DNA of 15,358 bases from JBAUHN01 sp049680295. Its GTDB lineage: Bacteria; Pseudomonadota; Alphaproteobacteria; Rhodobacterales; Rhodobacteraceae. The notes beneath the pieces were generated by a model. The model was not told the origin of the DNA. It saw only the letters and a list, made by a program, of their open reading frames with translations, and ran no database searches. The DNA is taken from assembly GCA_049680295.1 (NCBI GenBank), contig JBAUHN010000005.1, positions 1 through 15,358 on the forward strand, given 5' to 3'. The first letter of the stretch is position 1; each line of letters begins with the position of its first letter. The position numbers were made by a program, and so were the translations under genes. Of the stretch, positions 1 to 6,647 are shown in pieces.

Positions 1-1296
1 CTACTCCGCTGCCACGGCGCTGACGCGCCCGGTTCGTTTATGTTTAATTCGGTCTTCGATCTCATCACGGAAATGCCGGATCAAGCCTTGAATTGGCCAG
101 GCCGCGGCATCGCCCAACGCACAGATGGTGTGGCCTTCGACCTGTTTGGTCACATCGAGCAGCATGTCGATCTCTTCCGGCTCCGCCTCGCCTGTGACCA
201 GACGGTCCATGACCCGCATCATCCAGCCGGTGCCTTCGCGGCACGGTGTACATTGGCCGCAGCTTTCGTGTTTGTAGAATTTGGACAGCCGCCAGATCGC
301 CTTGATCACATCCGTGGAATTGTCCATCACGATCACCGCGGCCGTCCCCAGACCCGATCGCTGTTCGCGCAGGTAATCGAAATCCATGATCGCGTCTTTC
401 ATCTGCGCGCCGGGGATCATCGGCACCGAACTGCCGCCCGGGATCACCGCCTTCAGATTGTCCCAACCGCCCCTGATTCCGCCGCAATGGGTCTCGATCA
501 ATTCTTCAAAGCTGATGCTCATCGCCTCTTCGACAACGCAGGGGTTGTTCACATGACCCGAGATTGCAAACAGCTTGGTGCCCGCATTGTTGGGGCGACC
601 AAAGCCTGAGAACCATTCAGGACCACGCCGCAGGATTGTTGGCACAACGGCAATGGATTCAACATTGTTCACCGTGGTCGGACAGCCATAAAGACCGGCC
701 CCCGCCGGGAACGGTGGCTTCATCCGGGGCATGCCTTTTTTACCCTCAAGGCTTTCAAGCAGCGCGGTTTCTTCGCCGCAGATATAGGCCCCGGCACCGT
801 GGTGTAGATAGAGGTCAAAATCATAGCCGGATTTGCAGGCATTTTTACCGATCAGGCCGGCATCATAGGCTTCGTCAATGGCGGCTTGCAGGGCTTCTTT
901 TTCACGGATGTATTCGCCGCGAATGTAGATGTAGCAGGCATGGGCCTGCATCGCGAAACTGGCGATCAGGCAGCCCTCGACCAATGTGTGCGGATCATGG
1001 CGCATGATTTCGCGGTCTTTGCAGGTGCCGGGCTCGGATTCGTCCGCATTCACCACCAGATAGCTGGGGCGACCGTCGCTTTCTTTTGGCATGAACGACC
1101 ATTTCAAACCGGTCGGAAACCCGGCCCCGCCACGACCACGCAACCCGCTGGCTTTCATCTGATCCACGATCCAGCCCGCGCCTTTTTTCAACAACGCACC
1201 GGTGCCATCCCAATGCCCACGCGCCTGCGCACCCTTCAAAGTCCGGTCGTGCATTCCGTAGATATTGGTGAATATCCGGTCTTTGTCTTGCAACAT
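1..1296 (-). CDS. nuoF: NADH-quinone oxidoreductase subunit F (NADH-binding, 51 kDa)
   Basis: This is the NADH- and FMN-binding subunit of the peripheral arm of complex I. It oxidises NADH and passes electrons through FMN to the N3 iron-sulfur cluster. The 431-residue protein is full length for the family. It has the glycine-rich GRGGAGFPTGLKW motif (about residues 53-65), EPGTCKDRE (88-95), GAGAYICGEE (167-176), and the N3 ligands C346, C349 and C352 in SCGQCTPC plus C392 in HTICALGD. The ATG at 1296 is preceded by GAGGA nine bases upstream, lying inside the last codons of the preceding small gene, so the two are probably translated together. The TAG stop occupies bases 1-3, so the gene is complete; nuoG would be expected just beyond the left edge. 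Identification is very secure. Confidence 0.98.
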   Translation of the reverse strand: MLQDKDRIFTNIYGMHDRTLKGAQARGHWDGTGALLKKGAGWIVDQMKASGLRGRGGAGFPTGLKWSFMPKESDGRPSYLVVNADESEPGTCKDREIMRHDPHTLVEGCLIASFAMQAHACYIYIRGEYIREKEALQAAIDEAYDAGLIGKNACKSGYDFDLYLHHGAGAYICGEETALLESLEGKKGMPRMKPPFPAGAGLYGCPTTVNNVESIAVVPTILRRGPEWFSGFGRPNNAGTKLFAISGHVNNPCVVEEAMSISFEELIETHCGGIRGGWDNLKAVIPGGSSVPMIPGAQMKDAIMDFDYLREQRSGLGTAAVIVMDNSTDVIKAIWRLSKFYKHESCGQCTPCREGTGWMMRVMDRLVTGEAEPEEIDMLLDVTKQVEGHTICALGDAAAWPIQGLIRHFRDEIEDRIKHKRTGRVSAVAAE

Positions 1297-1298
1297 GC

Positions 1299-1526
1299 TT
1301 ACGTGTCCTCACTGGCCCGGCGCGCGCGCCAAAGCAGATATGCGTTTATCAGGACCCAGGCGAAAACCGCACAAATCCCCAATTCCAAAAGTCCCATCAG
1401 CTGATTTGACCAGCCAAAGGCTGCACCGCCGCCCTCGACCGCCAGAAACGCGAAAGCGGCAACAACACTGGTCAAAGCCAAATGCCTGCCCTTTCGGGCG
1501 CGTGCCGCATCCTGCGTATCTTTCAT
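1299..1526 (-). CDS. Small two-helix membrane protein (DUF5337-like) of the nuo operon
   Basis: A 75-residue protein encoded between the helix-hairpin-helix gene and nuoF. A basic N-terminus (KDTQDAARARKGRH) is followed by two hydrophobic stretches, roughly residues 16-35 and 42-65, and a short charged tail ending WRARRASEDT. That predicts a small inner-membrane hairpin. Its TAA stop is two bases before the nuoF ATG, and it contains the nuoF ribosome binding site. From memory, it matches the DUF5337 type of small protein found in Rhodobacterales complex I operons, one of the unidentified reading frames described between nuo genes in Paracoccus and Rhodobacter. No catalytic motif is visible. 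A role as a complex I accessory or assembly factor is inferred only from position. Confidence 0.8.
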   Translation of the reverse strand: MKDTQDAARARKGRHLALTSVVAAFAFLAVEGGGAAFGWSNQLMGLLELGICAVFAWVLINAYLLWRARRASEDT

Positions 1527-1544
1527 TAACCCAGAAACTCCGTG

Positions 1545-2309
1545 TTACTTTTTCTTGCGCGCCGAAAATTCGGTCTCGCCACCTTTTGCAAGAATTTTCG
1601 CCTGTGCCATCCAATTGTCACGTGCGATCCGGCCTTTAAATTTCAGGCGTGCGTCAACCCATTCAACTTCTTTTTTGCGCCAGCCTGCGATCTGATCGAA
1701 ATGGTAAAAACCCAATTCATTCAGGGTCGCCTCCAGCTTGGGGCCAACACCGCTGATCAGTTTCAAATCATCTGCCCCGCCGGCGCGCGCCGCGGTCAGC
1801 AGCGCAGGTTTCCCATCTGCTGCCACCGGTTTCACGGCGGACTTGGCGGCGGGCTTTTTGGCGGTGGTTTTTTTTGCGGCCGCTGCTTTTGCAGGTGCTG
1901 TTTTTGCCGCCGTTGACTTTGCCGCTGGTTTCTTTGCCGCAGGCTTTTTGGCTGCGGGTTTCTTGGCAGCAGGTTTTGCCGCGACAGGCGTGTCGGGTTC
2001 TGCGTCAACGGGTTTCGTTGCTGTGGCCGCCGCAACACCGGAGGCAGCCGCGACCGGTGCAGGTGTGGTCGCAACCGGCGCAGGTGCCGCTGCCGCAGCA
2101 GGCCTGGACCCGGCGTTAGTTGACTGCTTGCACCAGATTTTGATGATCAGCAAACCGGCCACGACGGCCAGCAAAAGACCCGCCAAAAACGCTGGGAAAA
2201 AAGACCAGCCCCCTGACGACATCAGCAAGACCATAACAATAAGGCCCGCAATTCCAGCTACAACCCAGCTGCGTGTTGGGCAGCTCATTTTTTCTTGATC
2301 CGTGTTCAC
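1545..2309 (-). CDS. Membrane-anchored Ala/Lys-rich protein with C-terminal helix-hairpin-helix domain
   Basis: A 254-residue protein in three parts. Two hydrophobic segments (about 14-31 and 36-58) form an N-terminal membrane anchor. Next is a low-complexity Ala/Pro/Lys linker (about 66-170) with repeats of the type AAKKP. The C-terminal domain (175-254) contains the helix-hairpin-helix signature LKLISGVGPKLE. That domain closely matches the C-terminus of NuoE encoded just upstream and resembles the COG3743-type domain seen in some alphaproteobacterial proteins. The start chosen is GTG at 2309 with a modest AGGGA-like site upstream; ATG at 2288 (residue 8) is possible but has no clear ribosome binding site. 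The gene lies between nuoE and the DUF5337-like gene in the same direction. Function is unknown. Tethering or assembling complex I is one reading; binding nucleic acid at the membrane is another. Confidence 0.85.
   Translation of the reverse strand: MNTDQEKMSCPTRSWVVAGIAGLIVMVLLMSSGGWSFFPAFLAGLLLAVVAGLLIIKIWCKQSTNAGSRPAAAAAPAPVATTPAPVAAASGVAAATATKPVDAEPDTPVAAKPAAKKPAAKKPAAKKPAAKSTAAKTAPAKAAAAKKTTAKKPAAKSAVKPVAADGKPALLTAARAGGADDLKLISGVGPKLEATLNELGFYHFDQIAGWRKKEVEWVDARLKFKGRIARDNWMAQAKILAKGGETEFSARKKK
1548..1787 (-). repeat. Helix-hairpin-helix domain duplicated in NuoE (partner copy at 2361-2603)
   Basis: Residues 175-254 of this protein align with residues 290-370 of NuoE over about 80 positions with a single one-residue gap. 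By hand count about 52 positions are identical. Shared blocks include GADDLKLI, GVGPKLE, DQI, WVD, FKGR, RDNW and TEFS. The two copies lie in adjacent genes in the same orientation, each after an Ala/Lys-rich linker, which suggests tandem duplication of a linker-plus-domain unit. Confidence 0.9.
1920..1979 (-). repeat. Tandem repeat encoding the AAKKP linker
   Basis: Imperfect 15-base repeats encode AAKPAAKKPAAKKPAAKKPA-like sequence (residues 111-130 of the 254-residue protein). Less regular Ala/Lys repeats continue to about base 1830. Copy number could vary between strains by slippage. Confidence 0.8.
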
Positions 2310-2339
2310 AATCTCGTCCCTATCCCTGTTGTGTCGACA

Positions 2340-3470
2340 CTACTTTTTGTAAATGTCGTCTTTTTTGGCCCGCTGCGAAAATTCCGTGTTTCCGCCTGTG
2401 CTGAGCGTTTCGGCCTGTGCCACCCAGTTGTCCCGACTGACACGGCCCTTAAATCCTTCGAGGTTCTGATCGACCCATGCAATTTCATCAGCGGACCATT
2501 TGGAAATCTGGTCGTAGTGAAAAAACCCAAGACCGTTCAACATCGTCTCAAGTTTTGGCCCGACGCCCTTGATCAGTTTCAGATCATCAGCGCCGGCCTT
2601 GCGCGGCGCCTTGAGGCTGCGTGGCTTTTTACCCGCGGCACCCGAAGATGAAGCGCTGGTCGTCTTTGCACTGGTTTTTTGGGCCGGTGCCGCCTTTGCT
2701 TTGCTGCTTTTCTTGGGCGCAGTCGCTGCCTTGGCTTTCGGTTTACTGCGGGCGTTGGCGGGCTTGCCCTGCCAAGGGGCGATCAGCGGCACCTCGGTGC
2801 CGTCAATCCGCCTGACCGTGTCGCCAATATCTACGGCCAGCTGAACGGAGGCATTATACTGTGTTTTACCGCTGTCGTAAGCTTTGAGACTGGTTAACCC
2901 TTTGAGCGGTTCTGCCGCATAGCGGCCGTTTTGCGGGCCCGGTACCGGCACGCGGCCTGCGGCCAGCTCATCAATAAGCCAGCCCATTTTTTCCGATGTC
3001 AGATCTTCGTAATAATCCTTGCCGATCTGGGCCATGGGCGCGTTTGAACACGAGCCAAGGCATTCGACCTCTTCCCAGGAAAACTTGCCATCCGTGGACA
3101 GTTGATGGGCTGCGGGGGCGATTTTGTCCTTGCAGACTGCCACCAAGTCTTCGGCGCCGCAGATCATGCAGGACGTGGTGCCGCAAACCTGAATATGGGC
3201 AACAGATCCAACTGGTTGCAGCTGAAACATAAAGTAGAAAGACGCAACTTCCAGCCCGCGCATATAGGCAAGCCCCAGCATGTCGCTGATATGTTCGATC
3301 GCAGGCCGGGTCAGCCAGCCCACCTGTTCTTGCGCACGCCACAAAAGTGGAATGATCGCCGATGCCTGACGGCCTTCGGGGTATTTTGTGATCTGCGCCT
3401 CAGCCCAGGCCTGGTTGGCAGGGGTAAAGGCAAAGCTATCGGGTTGGACGGGATGAAGGCGGCGCAGCAT
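2340..3470 (-). CDS. nuoE: NADH-quinone oxidoreductase subunit E with C-terminal helix-hairpin-helix extension
   Basis: The 24 kDa-type subunit of complex I, with a thioredoxin-like fold carrying the N1a [2Fe-2S] cluster next to NuoF. The ligands are visible as C96 and C101 (CGTTSC) and C137 and C141 (CLGSC). The protein is 376 residues, much longer than the E. coli subunit (about 166). The core ends near residue 240, followed by a Lys/Ala/Ser-rich linker (about 241-289) and a helix-hairpin-helix domain (290-370) repeated in the next gene. The ATG at 3470 (MLRRLHP) is chosen because this N-terminus is typical of Rhodobacteraceae NuoE. The open frame extends upstream into nuoD, but no closer start exists. 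No clear ribosome binding site precedes the ATG, which follows a repetitive intergenic element. Confidence 0.96.
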   Translation of the reverse strand: MLRRLHPVQPDSFAFTPANQAWAEAQITKYPEGRQASAIIPLLWRAQEQVGWLTRPAIEHISDMLGLAYMRGLEVASFYFMFQLQPVGSVAHIQVCGTTSCMICGAEDLVAVCKDKIAPAAHQLSTDGKFSWEEVECLGSCSNAPMAQIGKDYYEDLTSEKMGWLIDELAAGRVPVPGPQNGRYAAEPLKGLTSLKAYDSGKTQYNASVQLAVDIGDTVRRIDGTEVPLIAPWQGKPANARSKPKAKAATAPKKSSKAKAAPAQKTSAKTTSASSSGAAGKKPRSLKAPRKAGADDLKLIKGVGPKLETMLNGLGFFHYDQISKWSADEIAWVDQNLEGFKGRVSRDNWVAQAETLSTGGNTEFSQRAKKDDIYKK

Positions 3471-3493
3471 CAGATCAGGCTTTCGTGAAGGGT

Positions 3494-3538
3494 GCCGGCG
3501 TCGGAGCCTCCGGCGGGAGTATTTGAAGAAGGGTGAAG
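3494..3538. repeat. Intergenic repetitive element of Rhodobacteraceae type
   Basis: The 82 bases between nuoD and nuoE contain, on the plus strand, a GC-rich dyad (GCCGG at 3494-3498 pairing with CCGGC at 3510-3514, inner CGGA/TCCG) followed by GGGAGTATTTGAAGAAGG and GTGAAG. From memory, hairpin-plus-GAGTATTT...GAAG elements are scattered through intergenic regions of Rhodobacteraceae genomes. Only this copy occurs in the window. It is the one loose junction within an otherwise compact nuoA-E block. Confidence 0.55.
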
Positions 3539-3552
3539 CAATTTTGGCTGGA

Positions 3553-4776
3553 TCATCGGTCGATCTCTCCGAAGACAACATCCAGGGTACCGATGATCGC
3601 GGCGACATCGGCCAGTTGGTGACCTTTCGAAAGATAATCCATCGCCTGCAAATGCAGGAACCCCGGCGCGCGAATTTTGGCGCGGTACGGTTTGTTGGAG
3701 CCATCGGCCACAAGGTAGACACCAAATTCGCCTTTGGGCGCCTCGACCGCGCAATAAACCTCGCCCGGCGGCACGTGGAAGCCTTCGGTATAAAGTTTGA
3801 AGTGGTGGATCAGGCTTTCCATCGAGGTTTTCATGTCAGAGCGCGAAGGCGGAGTGATTTTGCCACGTGCAAGCACGTCACCTTTGCCTTCGGGTGCGCG
3901 TAGTTTTTCGATGGCTTGCAGCATGATTGATACGGACTGGCGCATTTCTTCCATGCGGCACAGGTAGCGGTCGTAACAATCTCCGTTTTTGCCGACCGGC
4001 ACCTGAAATTCAAATTCGTCATAACATTCATAAGGTTGCGCGCGGCGCAAATCCCAGGCGAGGCCTGATCCGCGCACCATGACGCCGGAAAACCCGTATT
4101 TTTGAATGTCGTCTTCGGTGACCACGCCGATATCCGCATTGCGTTGCTTGAAGATGCGGTTTTCGGTCAACAGCCCGTCGATGTCATCCATCACCTTTGG
4201 GAAGGTCTGGCACCATGTCTCGATATCATCCAGCAGATCATCCGGCAGATCGGCATGCACACCACCGGGCCGGAAATAGGCCGCGTGCAGGCGCGCACCG
4301 CAGGCGCGTTCGTAAAACACCATCAGCTTTTCGCGTTCCTCAAAGCCCCAGAGCGGCGGGGTCAGCGCGCCCACGTCCATGGCCTGGGTTGTCACGTTCA
4401 AAAGGTGGCTGAGAATGCGGCCGATTTCAGAATAGAGCACCCGGATCAGTGAGGCACGGCGCGGCACTGCTGTGCCGGTCAGTTTTTCGATGGCCAGACA
4501 CCAGGCATGTTCCTGATTCATCGGGGCTACATAGTCCAGCCGATCAAAATACGGCAGGTTTTGCAGATAGGTCCGGCTTTCCATCAGCTTTTCGGTGCCG
4601 CGGTGCAGCAGGCCGATATGCGGATCGCAGCGTTCGACCACTTCGCCGTCAAGTTCCAGCACAAGACGCAAAACACCGTGTGCTGCAGGGTGTTGCGGGC
4701 CGAAGTTAATGTTGAAGTTACGGATTTTCTGTTCGCCGGTCAGCGCGTCATCAAAGCCTTTGGTGCCGTCCATCAT
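3553..4776 (-). CDS. nuoD: NADH-quinone oxidoreductase subunit D (49 kDa)
   Basis: The 49 kDa subunit of the complex I Q-module. With NuoB it forms the ubiquinone-binding chamber where electrons from cluster N2 reduce quinone. The 407-residue protein has the usual length for a separate, non-fused NuoD. Clear family blocks are FGPQHPAAHG (25-34), GLLHRGTEKLME (55-66), LPYFDRLDYVAPMNQEHA (74-91) and a C-terminus ending GTLDVVFGEIDR. H33 and Y82 correspond by spacing to the conserved quinone-site His and Tyr (T. thermophilus Nqo4 H38 and Y87). Two consecutive ATG codons occur at 4776 and 4773. GGAG lies ten bases before the first, inside the end of the preceding 57-residue gene, whose stop is one base upstream. 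Confidence 0.98.
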   Translation of the reverse strand: MMDGTKGFDDALTGEQKIRNFNINFGPQHPAAHGVLRLVLELDGEVVERCDPHIGLLHRGTEKLMESRTYLQNLPYFDRLDYVAPMNQEHAWCLAIEKLTGTAVPRRASLIRVLYSEIGRILSHLLNVTTQAMDVGALTPPLWGFEEREKLMVFYERACGARLHAAYFRPGGVHADLPDDLLDDIETWCQTFPKVMDDIDGLLTENRIFKQRNADIGVVTEDDIQKYGFSGVMVRGSGLAWDLRRAQPYECYDEFEFQVPVGKNGDCYDRYLCRMEEMRQSVSIMLQAIEKLRAPEGKGDVLARGKITPPSRSDMKTSMESLIHHFKLYTEGFHVPPGEVYCAVEAPKGEFGVYLVADGSNKPYRAKIRAPGFLHLQAMDYLSKGHQLADVAAIIGTLDVVFGEIDR

Positions 4777-4777
4777 A

Positions 4778-4951
4778 TCAGCGCCGCTCCATCTCTTGCA
4801 GTTTTGTGGCCATCCACCAGATCAGCACCAGTGCGCCAAACGGGATGATTGCGGCAAACGCCCAGTTTTTGTTGATGCCAAAATGCGGCAATAGTTTCAG
4901 CAGAGGAATGACGGTCAGGACAGAGACGATGACCCAGACTAACGTGCTCAT
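4778..4951 (-). CDS. 57-residue two-helix membrane protein between nuoC and nuoD
   Basis: A small gene beginning MSTLVWVIVSVLTVIPLLK and ending KLQEMERR. It has two hydrophobic segments (about residues 4-21 and 30-47) joined by a short polar turn (HFGINKN), so it should be a membrane hairpin. The ATG overlaps the stop of the preceding 51-residue frame in ATGA, and an AGGAGA ribosome binding site lies seven bases upstream. Its TGA is followed after one base by the nuoD ATG, so it is probably translationally coupled on both sides. I do not recognise a named family. It fits the class of unidentified small reading frames known in Paracoccus and Rhodobacter nuo operons. A structural or assembly role in complex I is inference from position. 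Confidence 0.85.
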   Translation of the reverse strand: MSTLVWVIVSVLTVIPLLKLLPHFGINKNWAFAAIIPFGALVLIWWMATKLQEMERR

Positions 4952-5103
4952 GGCTTGCTCTCCTGTTGCAATTGACCGGGCGCTTCGGGGGCGAACATTT
5001 CTATCACTTCCGCCTCGGTCATGACCTTGCTGTCGCCCCAGGCACTACCAGATGTACACGCACCGCACAGACAGAGACGAGACAGTGAGCTTTTGCTTGT
5101 CAC
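4948..5103 (-). CDS. 51-residue Cys-containing small protein overlapping nuoC
   Basis: A short frame starting with GTG at 5103. The G-T-G-A overlap means its start codon shares bases with the nuoC stop, and its own TGA shares bases with the ATG of the next small gene. GAGGAGG lies seven bases before the GTG, a near-perfect ribosome binding site. The product begins MTSKSSLSRLCLCGACTSGS and continues through an acidic segment (TEAEVIEMFAPEAPG) to QESKP. C11, C13 and C16 form a C-x-C-x-x-C cluster that could bind a metal or be redox active, though three cysteines prove nothing. No membrane helix is convincing. ATG at residue 28 would give a 24-residue product but lacks an equally good site. I do not recognise the family; the evidence for translation is the overlaps and the ribosome binding site. 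Confidence 0.6.
   Translation of the reverse strand: MTSKSSLSRLCLCGACTSGSAWGDSKVMTEAEVIEMFAPEAPGQLQQESKP
4959..4964 (-). promoter_or_regulatory. Ribosome binding site of the 57-residue gene
   Basis: AGGAGA on the minus strand, seven bases before the ATG at 4951. It lies within the last codons of the overlapping 51-residue frame. Confidence 0.8.
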
Positions 5104-5711
5104 TTTGCCGCCTCCTCTTTTTTCTCATCGCCGGGCAGGATGTATTCCGCCCCTTCCCATGGCGACATGAAATCGAACTGGCGGTATTCCTGTACCAGTG
5201 ACACCGGTTCATAGACGACGCGTTTTTGCGCCTCGTCATAGCGCACTTCGGTATAGCCGGTGGTCGGGAAATCCTTGCGCAGCGGGTGGCCGCGAAAGCC
5301 GTAGTCGGTCAGAATGCGGCGCAGATCGGGGTGGCCGGAAAACAGGATGCCGAACATGTCAAAGATCTCGCGTTCGAACCAGTTGGCGCTGGGGTGTACG
5401 TCAATGATGGAGGGCACCATCTGGTCTTTGCGCAGCGACGTGCGCAGGCGGACACGTTGGTTCTGGTACATCGACAGGAAGTGATAGACGACGTCGAACC
5501 GTTTGGCCCGACCAGTGTAGTCCACGGCAGTGATGTCGACCAATGAGGAAAACCCGCAGGTACTGTCGGTCTTCAGAAACTCAACAAAGCCGACAATATT
5601 CGAGGGTGCGACATCAATGTTCAACTCGCCAAACGCGATATCCCATCCCAACACGCAATCGGGGCGTTTAAGTTCGATAAATGCACCGAGTTCTTTTAAT
5701 GCGTCCGACAT
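5100..5711 (-). CDS. nuoC: NADH-quinone oxidoreductase subunit C (30 kDa)
   Basis: The 30 kDa subunit of the hydrophilic arm of complex I, packed against NuoD near the quinone site. It carries no cofactor. The protein is 203 residues. The family signature is clear: WFEREIFDMFGILFSGHPDL (111-130) followed by RRILTDYGFRGHPLRKDFP (131-149). An acidic/basic tail ends DEKKEEAAK. The ATG at 5711 has a purine-rich GAGGGGA site a few bases upstream. NuoC is separate from NuoD here, unlike the fused NuoCD of enterobacteria, and the two small genes lie between them. It starts 31 bases after the nuoB stop. Confidence 0.98.
   Translation of the reverse strand: MSDALKELGAFIELKRPDCVLGWDIAFGELNIDVAPSNIVGFVEFLKTDSTCGFSSLVDITAVDYTGRAKRFDVVYHFLSMYQNQRVRLRTSLRKDQMVPSIIDVHPSANWFEREIFDMFGILFSGHPDLRRILTDYGFRGHPLRKDFPTTGYTEVRYDEAQKRVVYEPVSLVQEYRQFDFMSPWEGAEYILPGDEKKEEAAK
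5111..5117 (-). promoter_or_regulatory. Strong ribosome binding site inside the nuoC 3' end
   Basis: GAGGAGG on the minus strand within the last nuoC codons, seven bases before the GTG at 5103. It is one of the best Shine-Dalgarno matches in the nuo segment and is the main reason for calling the 51-residue gene. Confidence 0.75.
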
Positions 5712-5742
5712 GGTGTCCCCTCACTCTTTCCTGATTGTCCGA

Positions 5743-6279
5743 TCAACGCACAATTGTCCCTGTGCGGCGGATTTTTCGTTGCAACTGCAAGATACCGTAA
5801 AGCAGTGCCTCTGCCGTGGGCGGGCAGCCCGGCACGTAGATATCCACCGGTACGATGCGGTCACAGCCGCGCACGACGCTATAGCTGTAGTGATAATATC
5901 CGCCGCCATTGGCGCAGGACCCCATTGAGATCACATAGCGTGGCTCTGGCATCTGGTCGTAGACCTTGCGCAGGGCTGGCGCCATCTTGTTGGTCAATGT
6001 GCCGGCGACAATCATCACATCGGACTGGCGCGGGGATGCGCGGGGGGCAAAGCCAAAGCGTTCGACATCATAGCGCGGCATGGCGGTGTGCATCATTTCA
6101 ACCGCGCAACAGGCAAGACCAAAGGTCATCCAGTGCAAGCTACCGGTGCGCGCCCAGTTGATGATATCCTCGGTTGAGGTCAGCAAGAACCCTTTGTCCT
6201 GCAATTCAGCGTTCAGGGCCTGGGTTGCGACCTCGCGGTCGGCGCCTGCGACGGCCGCACCTGCTGCTGCTACTGCCAT
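5743..6279 (-). CDS. nuoB: NADH-quinone oxidoreductase subunit B (PSST, N2 cluster)
   Basis: The PSST-type subunit of complex I, which holds the terminal [4Fe-4S] cluster N2 that donates electrons to ubiquinone. Ligands are the tandem C57-C58 (GLACCAVEMM), C122 (GSCANGGG) and C152 (PGCPPTAE). The 178-residue protein starts at ATG 6279, which has AAGGAG seven bases upstream. The frame stays open to a GTG at 6300, but that codon has no comparable site. The gene overlaps the end of nuoA by ten bases. The N-terminus is Ala/Gly-rich (AVAAAGAAVAGA), as often seen in alphaproteobacterial NuoB, before the conserved core begins near residue 35. Confidence 0.98.
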   Translation of the reverse strand: MAVAAAGAAVAGADREVATQALNAELQDKGFLLTSTEDIINWARTGSLHWMTFGLACCAVEMMHTAMPRYDVERFGFAPRASPRQSDVMIVAGTLTNKMAPALRKVYDQMPEPRYVISMGSCANGGGYYHYSYSVVRGCDRIVPVDIYVPGCPPTAEALLYGILQLQRKIRRTGTIVR

Positions 6280-6635
6280 TCCAGCGCTCCTTTTTTCCAC
6301 TCATAGGCAAAGCCTGCGGTCAGCACGGCCAAAAACACCATCATCGACCAGAACCCTGCCATGCTGATGTCCTTAAAGGCCACGGCCCAGGGGAACAGAA
6401 ATGCAATCTCAAGGTCGAAAATGATAAACAGGATCGAGACCAGGTAGAACCGCACGTCAAATTTCATCCGGGCGTCGTCAAAGGCGTTGAACCCGCATTC
6501 ATAGGCGGACACTTTTTCCGCATCTGGATTGCGCACAGCAAGCACAACAGCCGCCAGGATAAGAACAAGGCCCAACCCAATGGCAACGGCCAGAAAAACA
6601 AGGATGGGAAGATATTCCCGAAGCATGTCGTCCAA
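6270..6635 (-). CDS. nuoA: NADH-quinone oxidoreductase subunit A
   Basis: A small membrane subunit of complex I near the junction of the two arms, first gene of the operon. Three transmembrane helices are visible, approximately residues 9-31, 62-82 and 88-110. The conserved loop AYECGFNAFDDAR lies between the first two and carries the family's Cys. The start proposed is TTG at 6635, giving 121 residues beginning MDDMLREYLPIL. AGGAG sits seven bases before this TTG, the same spacing as at nuoB and the small genes. The ATG three codons later (6626) would place that site 16 bases away. The frame is open further upstream to 6689, but that stretch is not NuoA-like. Confidence 0.95.
   Translation of the reverse strand: MDDMLREYLPILVFLAVAIGLGLVLILAAVVLAVRNPDAEKVSAYECGFNAFDDARMKFDVRFYLVSILFIIFDLEIAFLFPWAVAFKDISMAGFWSMMVFLAVLTAGFAYEWKKGALEWQ
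6287..6292 (-). promoter_or_regulatory. Ribosome binding site deciding the nuoB start
   Basis: AAGGAG on the minus strand, seven bases before ATG 6279. It lies inside the upstream-extended frame, so it argues for the ATG and against GTG at 6300. Confidence 0.75.
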
Positions 6636-6642
6636 GGGGCGG

Positions 6643-6647
6643 CTCCT
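6643..6647 (-). promoter_or_regulatory. Ribosome binding site favouring a TTG start for nuoA
   Basis: AGGAG (within AAAGGAG) on the minus strand, seven bases before TTG 6635 and 16 bases before ATG 6626. The optimal spacing to the TTG is why that codon is chosen. Confidence 0.65.

Noticed and set aside
1863..1980. The tandem repeats considered as a CRISPR or mobile-element remnant
   Set aside because: They are in-frame codon repeats within a gene with no unique spacers; they encode the AAKKP linker.
1738..2298. A 186-residue Ala/Phe-rich open frame on the plus strand
   Set aside because: It is the antisense shadow of the Ala/Lys-rich linker gene; its low complexity comes from the complementary repeats, and it has no ribosome binding site.
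3494..3538. The nuoD-nuoE hairpin considered as an intrinsic terminator for nuoD
   Set aside because: In the direction of nuo transcription the dyad is not followed by a T-run, and nuoE must be expressed with the rest of complex I.
3471..3725. N-terminal extension of NuoE by 85 residues
   Set aside because: The extension is read through the intergenic repeat and out of frame inside nuoD; its Arg/Ser-rich sequence is unlike any NuoE, whose conserved N-terminus begins at MLRRLHP.
5045..5239. A 64-residue minus-strand frame overlapping the nuoC end
   Set aside because: It lies mostly inside nuoC in another frame, has Arg/Lys/Ser-rich noise-like composition and lacks a ribosome binding site, unlike the 51-residue frame in the same gap.
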